From: Mactromeris polynyma
Taxonomy: Eukaryota > Mollusca > Bivalvia > Venerida > Mactridae
Direction: 5' to 3'
Assembly (NCBI GenBank): GCA_032209605.1
Contig: JASFXZ010000039.1
Span: 3,720,001 to 3,784,000, forward strand
Length of the DNA stretch: 64,000 bases
The notes under the pieces were generated by a model that was given only the letters and a program-made list of their open reading frames with translations, was not told where the DNA came from and searched no databases. Made by a program: the position numbers and the translations under genes. The number at the start of each line of letters is the position of its first letter. The first letter of the stretch is position 1. Of this stretch, positions 32,945 through 46,469 are shown piece after piece.

Positions 32945-35900
32945 AACAATGTCAGTAAGACAAGTAAAACAAATTGACCGAATACCACACGGGACATGTT
33001 GAACAATTCATGCACGTGCAAATCTAGTTTCACGTTGTCGACGATTAACAGTGCAAACATAATCGCTAACATTCATGAATCCTGATTACACAGGTCAAGG
33101 CTTATATTACCTATCTACTTTCTTTACACAATGAGTTCTTTAACACAACAAACACTATGTGTACAAATCGGAAGTTTCTTTTTTTGTTCAGTATATATAT
33201 TACGCTCATATTGCATTTATATTTGTCTGTTCGAGTGTGCATATACCTGTCTATCCTCGGTTACATGTGCAGTTTGTAGGTGTATTATGCCGTAAAATAT
33301 GATAAAATTGTACACAACAAATGTGTGTAAGATAATTGTATTGAGTAGAAAGTATTGATTTAAAATGAAATGACATTGATATGATTTTGTTACACAAAAC
33401 CAGACTCTACATTTTGACATGTTTGTTTAAGTTATTATAACTTCATAAACCAGTTGATTATAATGGTGTTAACATTTTTGTCATTTAGCGCAATTCCTTT
33501 GATATTAAGAAACCTTCATTTATTTTCATTTAAAACTATTTAAACCATAATTTATCTGGCATAATTCTCATGTCTCAACTTCCTTTCATCCGTATGGAGG
33601 TGCAAGCCATGTTTGCATAATTGTGATTAGGTGCAAACAATTTTAATTGATACTTTGATATGTTTATTTATCATCAAAGCCCTCAATGTCTGGCTTCCTT
33701 ATAATCTTTGTTTTAGGTCTATATAAATACATGTAACTTTTATAAAAGAAAGAGAGAAATATAATATAAAAAAAGAAGCTTAGAATAATTTACTTTGTGA
33801 AACATACTTTGTGAAAGTACTTTGTGAAATACTTACTTTGAGTTATACGAAACTATTGGCAACTTTGTGCATAAAAACATATGTGCACTGTGAACTGTTA
33901 TTATACTTATTGTTATTATTTTGGACTTGTGTGGAATAAAAATGAATAGAACGACATCCGCCTTGCGTGCTGTTTACAGTGGTACTAGATATATGCGAAC
34001 CACCAACGGTGAAGAACCCCCCCCCCCCCTTCTCCAAACGCTTCGTAAAAGGTGCAATATTAATTTTGTATGACATTTGCCATTGTTTGCCATTATACAT
34101 GTTTTAATCATCTTTGAAGATTATTGTATAGGCTCTTATAACTCAATTTGACTATTGCAGTTGGTAATATGTACAATGTTATTGACGAGACTGAATTACA
34201 TACTATTAAAAGTTACCTATGTACATCAGTTCTCCCGCGAAATATCTCTCCAATCGAACATTTTATAGAATTATGTAATATAAACAAATCCAGAACAATT
34301 CTATGACATAAAATACCTCAAATGACCCTGCCGCAGGGATAGAGTATTACTACGCAGGTAGTAATTAACAAATATCGTAAATGAGATTCAAGAGAAGAGA
34401 CAACGTGGATTGGCATGTTGCTGATACCCATTGGTAATCATTTTCAGTACTGAAACTAGTCGCCTCACATTAAAATGAAACGAATGAACAACTCGCACTC
34501 CAATGTTAGCAACACCACGAAAACAAACAAAGGTATTTATGCATTTACACTGAACAAATTTTCTAAACGTCCATGTAATAAAATACAAACGGTTTTACAT
34601 GCCGAGTTGAAATTTGGCATTATAGTAGTATACATGGTACTTTATCGAATTCTATAAAGAAAATAAATATTTATCGTCATGGTTGACCACGCGTGACAGT
34701 GAGTACGATTTTCAACTGTTGGCACGTGGATCACGCAAACTGTATAGTTAGCCGTTAATTTCATTTCAATGCACTCCACGTTGTTTGTCTAAAACGAAAA
34801 ACAGAAAAGATGCCAACAAAGACCACTGAAGAACGCTCCAGTGCCGTCGGTATGATTGATAATGGTACTCTGATATGACAGGTATGACTAACTTTATAAA
34901 TTATTAATCAATTCAAATAGAATTTTGAAAATTATTATAAAATTATATATTTTTTGAATTATTGACCACTTTTTTAAATACATAAATAAGTGTATTTTGG
35001 GTTACCCGTCTGTTCAATAGGCGTAAATGTGCACATTTTTTCTGTTAAATATTTTGACGAATTATCAAGTGGACGTTTAGACATTTTGTTCAGTGTGTGC
35101 TTAGGAGAATTGGGTAGTCAAGCTTAGTCCTCATACCTCAGAAACGGTGCTGTGTCGATTTGAATCGACTAAGTTGTTCAGAAGACATGTGGATCCGAGA
35201 AGTCTCGTGGTCAAATACCACAGGAAGGTTGTTAGCCACCATAATTCTGGTTTTCCTCCGATAAGGATTACTTTTCTATGGCTGTGGAACCAATGACATA
35301 CCGCCGTTGCATACTTGGCAAACTAACTACCGGGACATGAAGGAAGCAGTTTTGCATAACATTTGGCCCCGTTTCATAGCCGATCTTAAGACAAAGACTG
35401 TATCTTATCATAAACCCCTATCTTACGTTAACGTAGCTACGAAAATGTGTTGCATGAACATTAGCTGAACTTAACTAAGTTCATCGTAGAATTTGTCGTA
35501 ACTTTACGAGTACGTTAGAGCACTCTTAGTACGTTCACACTATCGTTTAGTGTCATGGGTGCCCCCATACGAATCCACGATATACGTGGAATTTTCCAAA
35601 AAAGTGACTTTTGTTTTTGTGACCGTAAAATGATGTATTTTTTTGTAAAACATTGTGTTTGTATTTAATAATAAATACGCCGAAATGTCGTATAAATGTT
35701 TGGTTTTATTACCGAAACGACATGGTGTACTATGTCTCTACTAGGTTAGGGTTACTGTATATTGTACCCGTTAAGTTAACAAAACAGAATATGAGTTGAG
35801 CCTATTGGCTAGGGGATGATATGGCCTAACACAGTGGTTAAACAGTCACATGGTTAGCTCAATCGGATGAGAACCATGCTAGCCTTGAGGGTGTTGACAC

Positions 35901-35980
35901 ACTGTATCATCTAGTGTGTATTATCTTAATGTAGGGGAGATAACTGTTATGGTCTTGCGTATGTCTGTTTATAAGAGTTA
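32945..35980. other. intergenic DNA, no gene seen
   Basis: No open frame here has family motifs. A poly-C run lies at 34018-34029. At 35845-35900 ttagctcaatcggatgaga resembles a tRNA A-box (SINE-like). 35365-35560 starts gccccgtttcatagccgatc and runs through cttacgttaacgtagctacg, which looks like an old MITE but has no clear end pair. Confidence 0.3.
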
Positions 35981-35984
35981 TCTG

Positions 35985-37275
35985 TGTGACGATACAGCCA
36001 GTATGAGAATATAGCATTAAACATATACAATGTGTCACACTACAGCCAGTGTGAGACTAAAGCATTAAACATATGCCCTGTGTGACGATACAACCAGTAA
36101 GAGACTATAGCATTAAACATATACATTGTGTCACAATACAGCCAGTCTGAGAATATAGCATTAAACATATACACTGTGTCACTATACAGCCAGTCTGAGA
36201 CTATAGCATTAAACATATACACAGTGTCACAATACAGCCAGTATGAGACTATAGCATTAAACATATGCCCTGTGTCACAATACAGCCAGTCTGAGACTAT
36301 AGCATTAAACATATACACTGTGTGACGATACAGCCAGTGTGAGACTATAGCATTAAACATATGCCCTGTGTCACAATACAGCCAGTCTGAGACTATAGCA
36401 TTAAACATATACACAGTGTCACAATACAGCCAGTATGAGACTATAGCATTAAACATATTCACTGTGTCACAATGCAGCCAGTGTGAGACTATAGCATTAA
36501 ACATATACACTGTGTCACAATACAGCCAGTCTGAGACTATAGCATTAAACATATACACAGTGTGACGATACAGCCAGTATGAGCCTATAGCATTAAACAA
36601 TAAACATATACACAGTGTCACTATACAGCCAGTCTGAGACTATAGCATTAAACATATACACAGTGTCACGATACAGCCAGTCTGAGACTATAGCATTAAA
36701 CCTATACACAGTGTGAAGATACAGCCAGTCTGAGACTATAGCATTAAACATATACACTGTGTCACAATACAGCCAGTCTGAGACTATAGCATTAAACATA
36801 TTCACAGTGTGACGATACAGCCAGTATGAGCCTATAGCATTAAACAATAAACATATACACAGTGTCACGATACAACCAGTCTGAGGCTATAGCATTAAAC
36901 ATATTCACAGTGTGACGATACAGCCAGTATGAGCCTATAGCATTAAACAATAAACATATACACAGTGTCACGATACAACCAGTCTGAGGCTATAGCATTA
37001 AACATATACACAGTGTCACGATACAGCCAGTCTGAGACTATAGCATTAAACCTATACACAGTGTCACGATACAGCCAGTCTGAGACTATAGCATTAAACA
37101 TATACACAGTGTCACGATACAGCCAGTGTGAGACTATAGCATTAAACATATACACTGTGTCACTATACAGCCAGTCTGAGACTATAGCATTAAACATATA
37201 CACTGTGTCACTATACAGCCAGTCTGAGACTATAGCATTAAACATATACACTGTGTCACTATACAGCCAGTGTTC
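35985..37275. repeat. 48-bp minisatellite, about 26 copies
   Basis: The unit is 48 bp (tacagccagtctgagactat, agcattaaacatatacactg, tgtcacaa), exactly 16 codons, so it is open on both strands (MFNAIVSDWLYCDTVY one way, SQSETIALNIYTVSQY the other). Copies carrying the duplication 'cattaaacaataaacatata' recur near 36590, 36837 and 36945, showing a multi-unit higher-order period. Confidence 0.97.
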
Positions 37276-38418
37276 TGAAGTTCCACAGAAATCTATATTT
37301 TATCCTTTAAAACGTCACAAAAATTACTACAGATTAAAAGTAAACCGGAAACTTTCCATGTTAAAATATTCAGATTACCATGCATCATGCAACAGCTTAA
37401 GATGTTTATAATACCACGTAATGTATCGAGTGGTTTGTTTTAAGCTATGCTACTGAGGCAGTCGTACACGTTATTTATCTCAAATCGGGACACCTCGTAC
37501 AATTCTACGAATCATAATTGACAACTTGGTCTTTCATACATGTATTATAATTTAACGGAGAAGGCCTAACAACTAAAACAATTGTTGGCTCCGGCATAGA
37601 AGCTTTAACTTGCATTAAGCAAGGCAACAGCTAGATATAAAACGTAGGTGAAACAGCAACTGTATCATGAAGATTAAACATGTTGCGCAAACACCACTTT
37701 TGTTCCTTCTTCAACTAGAAGGGACTTTCTAATTTCTTGTATTGTTGAGCGAAATCTCATCAGTCATCCAATCTGAAATTACAACGCGGATGATTTCTTG
37801 CAGCGTTTTAAATGTTTTCACAATGTGAAACGTCCTGATACATCCGAGGATGTTCCTTAAAAAAAGGCCAAGGTGTTCAGATTGGCTTGCGCTGTAGCAT
37901 GCCACGCGACAACCAAGGTTGCACGTGCCATTTTTCGCCAAAAGAACCTTAAGTTTGTTCAACTAGACGACACTTATTGCTTGCTTCCTCATTGAGTCAT
38001 ACAATGACGTATCGGGATTCCGTTTACTATTAAAGATCCTCGTAGTAGGTTTAGGCATTATCTTTGATGTTGCGTGTGCCTTGTACTCTAATATTTAAAT
38101 TATCTCTGCCATACTTTCCACAGAGACTACATACACTCATTTTGACAGCCATATCGGAACTACTTTCCCGCCACGTTTCCTCCAAAGTATATGTATATTA
38201 AAAATAGCCGAAATGATCCGATTGTAATATCTTCAGTTTGATTAGCAGTAGCGTTGTTCGACTTCACTTGGACCACGTTATCAGCCTGATTAAATGACAG
38301 CAATAGCTTCGTAATAGTTAATTGAATTAGATGCAATTTCCCGACATTTTTCTGACCAAAACATGTATATATAGCATGTGAAATTTGACCGATCCAGACG
38401 CAGTGTTCGTGTGACACG
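37276..38418. other. intergenic DNA, no gene seen
   Basis: Mixed AT-rich sequence between two tandem arrays. No open frame with recognisable motifs on either strand. Confidence 0.3.
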
Positions 38419-39533
<1,115 letters not shown>

Positions 39534-39539
39534 GGACAA

Positions 39540-40530
39540 ACAGTTCATAAATTGGTACCAGTGTGACGATATTTCAATTCTACATTTTAAAAAGCAGGCG
39601 AGAAATGTACATTGAAAGTGGCATATGTATCGTTTTTTACCGCATAATAAGAATATGAAATTTTGACAACGTTACTCGGTCACTCACAATGTAGTCGGTT
39701 GCCCAAGTGCTACCCATAAATCACAAATTAAACAGTAATTTGAAACTTATGTTGTTTTATGTCTTGTTTATCGGAGGTGGTCGAGTTGAAAGGGAAACTT
39801 ACTATATATAACAAAAAGATAACAGTGATGGGTGGTTGATACTTTAAAATATGGGCGTAGTATGTGTAGAAGCCGTGTAGTACACGGCTGAAACCACCCC
39901 TAATATTCTCGTAAACATCTAGGGTAGGTATCATGGGTGAAAGATTTAATGATGGTACAACACAACGTGCCAAAGATTATATGTATGGCGTAATTGTACA
40001 CACAGTATAACGGAGACCTTTTCAGGCGGTCAGTTTAAAGAATTAATCCCTCGGGCGTGTTTTCATACCGTGAAACGGAAATGCACGAGAAGCTCGGTGT
40101 GTAGACAGTTTGTGTAATAATTATCTGTGTCGAATACTGGCGAAAAAACTCGAACACTTTTCGTAACGTCCGATTCTAGGGTCATCATAATATGTGACCT
40201 TAAAATCACGGATTTTTGTAGCTGACCGTTGTGTGTTGTGGAAATATGCGCGCCATTTCATGGCGGATGGAAATTTAGCATGTGTTTTACGATGTTTACG
40301 ACTGGATTAAATGGACGAAATTGTACATACTTTGGATGGAATTATGTTTTATTTAGGATATATGTGTTTTATGTGCTCATTCGCTGTGTTATTCCTGGAC
40401 GTTAATGGTCCCAGATAGGATAGTGTCCATTTTCTGTGACCGAGTCAAGAAATTTGGTGGTCTGCATATGTTGAATAGGTATAATAGGTATTTGCTTTAG
40501 ACATAGCATATCATTTTATTTGTATTTGGT
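39540..40530. other. intergenic DNA with a possible CpG promoter-like patch
   Basis: No exon can be confirmed. 40030-40300 has more CpG than its surroundings and contains cgcgccatttcatggcgga, which resembles a TSS-proximal patch. A short ATG frame MADGNLACVLRCLRLD follows at 40260-40310 and stops. It could be the start of a plus-strand gene whose later exons I cannot place. Confidence 0.25.
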
Positions 40531-40533
40531 GCT

Positions 40534-40603
40534 GTTGTAGTGGTGTGGGGTAGAGCACCGTACTAGTGTTACGGGGTCGTGGGTTCGAGCCCCACATTGG
40601 GCA
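40534..40603 (+). pseudogene. tRNA-Thr-like unit 1 (5' half degenerate)
   Basis: The 3' half is intact (tcgtgggttcgagccccac, attgggca) and the anticodon arm CCGTA-CTAGTGT-TACGG pairs perfectly with loop anticodon AGT. The acceptor 5' strand and D arm are replaced by spacer-like text (gtagtggtgtgggg). First of three tandem units. Confidence 0.6.
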
Positions 40604-40716
40604 CACTTTTACCCCTTGATTGACTTCAAATGTGGCAGTGGTGTTTGATGGCCTACAGTGGTTGAGCCTCAAATGCCGGAAGGTGGAGGAGTGTAGTGGT
40701 GTGGGCTTAGACGGCC

Positions 40717-40788
40717 GCCCGGTTAGCTCAGTCGGTAGAGCGCCTTACTAGTGTTAGGGGGTCGTGGGTTCGAGCCCCACATTGGGCA
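40717..40788 (+). tRNA. tRNA-Thr(AGT)-like gene, complete cloverleaf
   Basis: All arms pair. Acceptor GCCCGGT with ATTGGGC (two G-T pairs), D stem GCTC/GAGC, anticodon stem CCTTA/TAGGG with loop CTAGTGT (U33 present, anticodon AGT, threonine), variable GGTC, T arm GTGGG-TTCGAGC-CCCAC, discriminator A. The A-box TAGCTCAGTCGG and B-box GGTTCGAGCCC are good. No intron. Position 37 is G, unusual for tRNA-Thr. It is the middle unit of a tandem of about 187 bp (tRNA-like head plus a 115-bp body), so it may be a tRNA-derived repeat rather than a working tRNA. Confidence 0.55.
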
Positions 40789-40914
40789 CACTTTTTCCCC
40801 TTGCTTGACTTCAATGGTGGCAGTGGTGTTTGACGGCTCACAGTGGTTGAGCCTCAAATGCCGGAAGGGGGAGGTTGAGTGTAGTGGTGTGGGCTTAGAC
40901 GGCCGCCCCTTTAG

Positions 40915-40975
40915 CTCAGTGGGTAGAGCGCCATACTAGTGTTAGGGGTTATGAATCCAAGCCCCACATTGGGCG
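40915..40975 (+). pseudogene. tRNA-Thr-like unit 3 (degenerate)
   Basis: The A-box ttagctcagtgggtagagcg and the loop CTAGTGT are kept. The T arm is short and altered (ttatgaatccaagcccc), and the acceptor and anticodon stems have mismatches. Third unit of the tandem, about 186 bp after unit 2. Confidence 0.6.
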
Positions 40976-40979
40976 CACT

Positions 40980-43900
40980 TTTACCCTTTGAATTTGATTT
41001 ACTTCTAACTCTCATTACAATAGAATATTTGTTTAACAACACAAATCCAGGCAGTGGGATCAAATATGCACATTGCTTCATTGGTCAAATTCAATATAAT
41101 GACCTATTCAATACATTATAATACTGCAAATAAAAATCCAGTATTTTCAATAATTAAAGGCTCGCATATAGTATTCTATATACACAACGCTGACAGGGTA
41201 TATGACATGCAAACTAATTTCCCCTTCATGCACCTCATGGCCATTTTTGTTGATGGCTTGGCTTGGCTTGAAAACTTTTATTGCTTGATGTCCTCAAGTT
41301 ACTAGAAATTGACAATTGATCTTCATACAGGAGTCAATAAATATTGAAAAGATTAAATGCGTTCTTGTATTTATATTCAAAACGATAGATTGTTTAAGGT
41401 TTGAGCTAAATTCAGCTTGATAAAGTCCATGTGATCAGACGCTTGAAATGTGAATTTCAGAATCAAGCGCACGCTTAACCATGTGTATTGAGGTACCTTA
41501 TGGGGTATACAATACAGGTAATATACGTGCGAGTGAAATAAAAGAAATTTGATCTGCAGCAAGTAATTCCAGCTTTTAAAAGGAAAACGTTTTAATTACT
41601 TATATTATACATAACTAAAACACTCTAAACAGTTTTTTGAATCAAAAACAGCAAAAATACACATACAGTATCTAAATATTAGATCTAGAGAGCTAGGCAT
41701 CGCAACATTGCTTGTTTAACTAAATTCGTATGAAAACATGGATTTGCAGTATTATAAATTCGTTATACAGGTTGTTGACAGGGTTTATGGGGGATTATAA
41801 CCTGTCAACATCTGTATAACTAATAATATAACTAGAGTTGACTGTTTTATATCATCTACTTGTATGTTTGTTTGAATGATGTGCACATTTTGATTCTAGA
41901 ATCTGTTAAATTGATGTTAATTTCTTGCCTTATAGATGACAGTGATTGAATCCAGTACCATGGAAGTAATCTTGCACCATTGGAGCATGGAAAAGACATT
42001 ACAGAATAGAACAGAATCACACAGATAAGTGACTCTATTCACTTCATTTTTCTAAAATTTGTCTGCATAATTGTTTGTACCTGTTAATATCATTAGTTAA
42101 CAAAAACATCAAAATCATCATCATCATCTAGAAGTTGAAAGAGTGATTGACTGGAGTAGTAATAGCAATAAAAATGTAAGTTGTATTCTCTACTACAATT
42201 TTGTTTATTCATTTATTTATTTTATCATCATTTGAAGTTTTCATTTATCATCATTTCATTCATTATATCCCTGGCAAACTTGGTTGGTGTTTGTGGTGTT
42301 TAGAGAGATGTTGGTTGAGTTACATGTTGAATGGTCCAGGAAGGTGATTTAGTCCCATTAATTGGTCAGTTTATAGATGTGGTTTTGTTGTTGCATTGAC
42401 TGGTTTCTGTGGTAGGTAATGCATGGAAGACAGTGTAACTTACAGAAAGCAATATCAAGGTGCTTTAATTCATTTCAACTTTTGTGTATATACCAGTGCA
42501 TTAAAATGAAAGTGTTTCAAGTAATAGACATTTGCACTATGCTTTGACAAAACAGCCTCAGTCTGATTGGATGAATTTTAGAAATGTCAGAAATTTTGTG
42601 AGAGAATTATATTTGGTGAGAATAGGTATTTTTCTGTCTTGCTTTCTTCCATCAAACTGTAGAAACATACATGAATAGAAGAGTTATTTTTCAATGGAAT
42701 TATATAATGAAATATTTATATTGAGATTGGTTTCCTAATCAGCAAGTATAGGCTTATGCATGTAGTTTTGTGATTCCGTATATTGAGTAAAGACCATTTC
42801 TGTAGGCGGACTGTCTGACAGAGTGCATTGACCAAAGTCTGTTGCAGTAAAGGTTACAAGTCAACATGTCATTCAGATTATTTCAATTGTGTGAATATGG
42901 TTAGAATTTTCCATATTTTTCAGTTAGCAGAGTTAGATACTTAAATTATTTTGACTCACCTGAGCTAGTTTTTATGGCTTGTTTGAAATACTGTCCTGTG
43001 CTCTACATGATAATATTAGCTACAAAAGAATATTAGTTGAGATAAGCAGGGGCATTGCCAGCGATATTAAAGTTAAAAATTGAAAAAACAATTATGACCA
43101 AAAGTGGACCCCTCCATAGAGTCTGAAAAATGGCCCAGCTACACCCCTGATAGGTGATATAGGTGATTAATTGATGCAGTAGTTGTCTTACTCGTTGTCT
43201 GTAAAACACTCTGGTTCATAGTCCTATTATCCATCCTGTTGGGTCATTCATCACTCTCTGAAGGCCCTGGTGGTATTGCTTGACTTTTGTTGTCATAGCT
43301 GGTGTGGATGTATAAAGTATTGAGAAAAATGTTTCCAAAATGAGATTGTGATGATCGTAATGACATACATAACTGTGCGACAGCAAGTATATTCGGTACA
43401 GACTGTTAAATGGTCCCTTAACACAGATTAATTGGAAGGCAGGGAATGGTCATTCAGTGTGTTGTTTGATATGAGTCCATAAATAGAAGAGTCTTTCCGT
43501 ATCAGGAAGAATGTCCTGGTCAAGATACTGGTTGTTATTTAACTGATAAGAGAGATAACCACTGTGGTGAGCTTGGTTGATGTATGTTGTATGCACATGA
43601 TTAGAAAAGGTATTGAAGTTTAATATTAAAACTTGTTTTGGGTCATTGTAACAGAGATCTTCTTTTTTTATTCATGCATGGTTCATTACTACAGGTATTA
43701 TGATATCTGTATATGAACTCATTTTAAAGATAAGGGCAGTGGTCCTGAAATGCTGATATATAATCAAAGTGCTGTAAGGACTGTAGGCATGGGCTGCTGA
43801 AAGTTGGATTGAGGGTTTGCTTGCTTGTTATAGATGTAGTGATTTGTTTGCACACAAATTATCACATAATGTATTATTTCGGGAAACTGGGACATCATCT

Positions 43901-44010
43901 TATATTCAAAATTGTATGACAATTTGCTTAAAATTTTGTGTTTATCAGATTTTTTGTGTCTTAATTAGTCTATGTTATACTTGCTTGTTGTATGCACTTA
44001 TCAAATTGTA
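40980..44010. other. intergenic or intronic DNA, no confirmed gene
   Basis: A possible exon follows cttatag at 41936 (ATGACAGTGATTGAATCCAG..., 30 codons to a stop), but no donor supports it. 43130-43145 carries cccagctacacccctgat, the complement of the caggggcgtagc motif at 59029. The rest is AT-rich and unrecognised. Confidence 0.25.
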
Positions 44011-44690
44011 CCATTCACGGTGAGCTTTTTGGATCCTTGGATGTCCGTTGTCATGCATTGTGAATCGTGCATCATGCATCAACATTTTCTTGAAACAACA
44101 ACTCTACCTATACATGTACCACTAAATGGATTTTGTCCAAATTTTACAGGAATGATCCTTGGTTAGGCCTCTTTCAAAGTTGCATCAGTCATTTCGGTCC
44201 GCTGCATAATTAGGTCACAGGAGCAAAAAACGTGTAAAATTTGAAATTGTTCTTGTCCAAAACCCTAAGGTCTAGAGCTTTGATATTTGGTGTGTAGCAT
44301 TGTCTAGTGGTCCTCTTACAAGATTGCATAAATTATTAAGTTCCGTCAAAAAACATGGCTGCCAGGGGGCGGGGATTGTTCCCTATATGTATATAGTGGA
44401 AACTATAAACATCATCTCCTCCTAAACCACTCTATGGATTTTGACCAAACTTCACAGGAATGATCCTTAGGTGGTCCTCCTTCGAAGTTATATGAATGGT
44501 TCAGGTATGTTGCATAAGTAGGTCACAGGAGCTAAAAATAGATTCTAAAAGTAAACTTTGAAAATCTTCTTGTCCCAAACCACAAGGTCTAGAGCTTGGT
44601 GTGAAGCATTGTCTAGTTGTCCTCTTACAAGACTCATACATTATTAAATTCTGTCATGTTCCCCATATGTATATATTGGAAACTATAATT
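44010..44690. repeat. dispersed repeat block with GACCAAACTT core
   Basis: It contains two tandem, diverged sub-blocks: ccaaattttacaggaatgat (44135) and ttgaccaaacttcacaggaa (44442). Each is followed by 'ccttgg/aggtggtcctcc', 'gcataa-taggtcacaggagc' and 'ggtctagagctt'. Related blocks lie at 57690-58330, 59030-59430 and 63570-63900. The repeat family is not recognised. No frame survives. Confidence 0.7.
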
Positions 44691-44759
44691 TTTGGATTGT
44701 ATGATTTATAATAATTTTGTATAATGGTATTAAGAAATCGGGAAATATAAAACACAGTG

Positions 44760-46460
44760 ATAACAACTATTTAGAAGACTATTTATCGGAAACCTAATCT
44801 GACATTTTATATAAATTGGGCAGAGATGTAGTAAGTATGTTTGCGGTGACAGTTTTCTCTTGAAGATTACCCCATCCATTAGTTTGAACATCTCTTTGTT
44901 TATCCAGTAGTATTTTGCCTCTGGACTTGACAAGAACAGGGCCCCTTCCTCTGGTTCGCATTGGTTGTGCAGAAATGGGTGAAAAACTTGCAAGTTGACA
45001 TCCTTCGCTTGGGACTGGTTGAGCTCTTGGGCTGTAAAACCCCAGCCTCATGGGTTTCCGGGGGATATTACTTCCGGTAGTCTCACACTGCCATTGACCA
45101 TCACCGACAATCTGTTTATGGATATATCCATCGACACCTCTTGTCTATGGGCGTGACAAAACCCTTCCTTGTTTTGGACGTTTTGCTCAAGCTGTATAGT
45201 AAGTGAATCTTGTGCAGCCATTATATTCCCTTGGTTGTAGCCTTCACTGGACTCTTGGGAACAAACTGCTCCCACTGTTGTGTTATCGCTTGGCACTGTC
45301 ATTAACTGCAAACTTCCACTATTAGCATAGTTCACTGCATTGTCTGCCTCCTCAATGAAACTTCTCCACTGTGCATGAGCCCGACAGCAATAATTGCATC
45401 CTCCACATGGGAAACCCTTTGGCTGTATCCCTGTCAAGTACGAGGAACAATGGGTTAATCTGTCCAGTAGTCTTGATAAGGCGTCAGTGCTCCCATGCTT
45501 GTATCCTAGTCGGTTCTTAACAACCATGTGGTATTGTGCTAGTTCTACCATCCACAGGGCAAGCTGTCCTTGGCGGTCCCTGAATCTCAACAACCAGGTC
45601 AGACTTTAGTGATCGGTCCTTACACCGTAAACACTTTCCCCAATAAGTAATATCTGAATTGCCTTGTAAACTTTTAAATGCTCAGCAGCTCTTTACAAGT
45701 AGACAATATCTTTTTTGTTCCGGAGTGAGGGCAAAGCTGCCATAAGCGACCACTCTCTCCCTGCCATTGTGGACTTGACTAAGGATGCCTCCAATGGCCC
45801 AGTTAGAGGCATCAACATCCAGTATGAAAGGGTCTGAGGGATTTGGGATTGCTAACACCTGAGGTTCCACCACGGACCTCCGCAACTTTTCAAATGCTGT
45901 TTGTTGTTCCTCCTCCCATATAAACTTCTTTTTCCCTGTGATGGCGTACAGAGGTTGCGCTAGTTTAGCGAAATCTTTAATGAAGGCCCTGTGATCATTT
46001 AAAAACATAGGACCTTTTCAACCTCCTTGGAACAGTTCGGGACTGCCCAGTTGGTAACTGATTGTATATTTTTCTCAGTCACGGACAACTATTCCCCATT
46101 GACCATTCTTTCCAAGAATTCCACCTCAGTCTGGAAAAATCAGCATTTCTGGGGTTTCAGCTTCAATCCATGTTCCCTGAAGCCCTTAAATGCCTCTTCT
46201 AAGTTTTCCAGGTGTTCTCTAAAGGTCTTGCCCATCACCAGGATATCATCCAGAAATGCCAAGACGGTCTTCCAGGTCAGTCCTTGGAGAACCAGGTTGA
46301 CCACGCGAGTAAGTGGCTGGTGCATTTGTTAGACCAAACCCCATCAGTACATGTTCAAATAGACCGTACCTGGTGATGAATGCTGTCTTTTTCCTATCCT
46401 CTGGTTTAATGCCCACCTGCTAATATGCCGCATTGGCGTCCAGTTTAGAAAACCATATGT
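44760..46460 (-). pseudogene. Ty3/gypsy LTR retrotransposon pol remnant (RT, RNase H, start of integrase)
   Basis: Read 46460 to 44760 on the minus strand, pol domains appear in canonical order with frame breaks and stops. Reverse transcriptase: WFSKLDANAAY then stop, [20 protein letters not shown], then [15 protein letters not shown] with the catalytic DD, and HGLKLKPQKC. Linker/RNase H: FIKDFAKLAQPLYAITGKKK, FILDVDASNWAIGGILSQ, KHGSTDALSRL. Integrase N-terminus: SPEAKYYWINKEMFKLMDGV. LTRs were not found. A sequence similar to 44745-44870 occurs at 55430-55560. Non-functional. Confidence 0.88.
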
Positions 46461-46469
46461 TCCCTGTAA

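Noticed and set aside
36040..37411. Open frames of 91-193 residues (FNAIVSDWLYCDTVY repeats)
   Set aside because: The 48-bp unit is a multiple of three without stops, so both strands stay open. This is a minisatellite.
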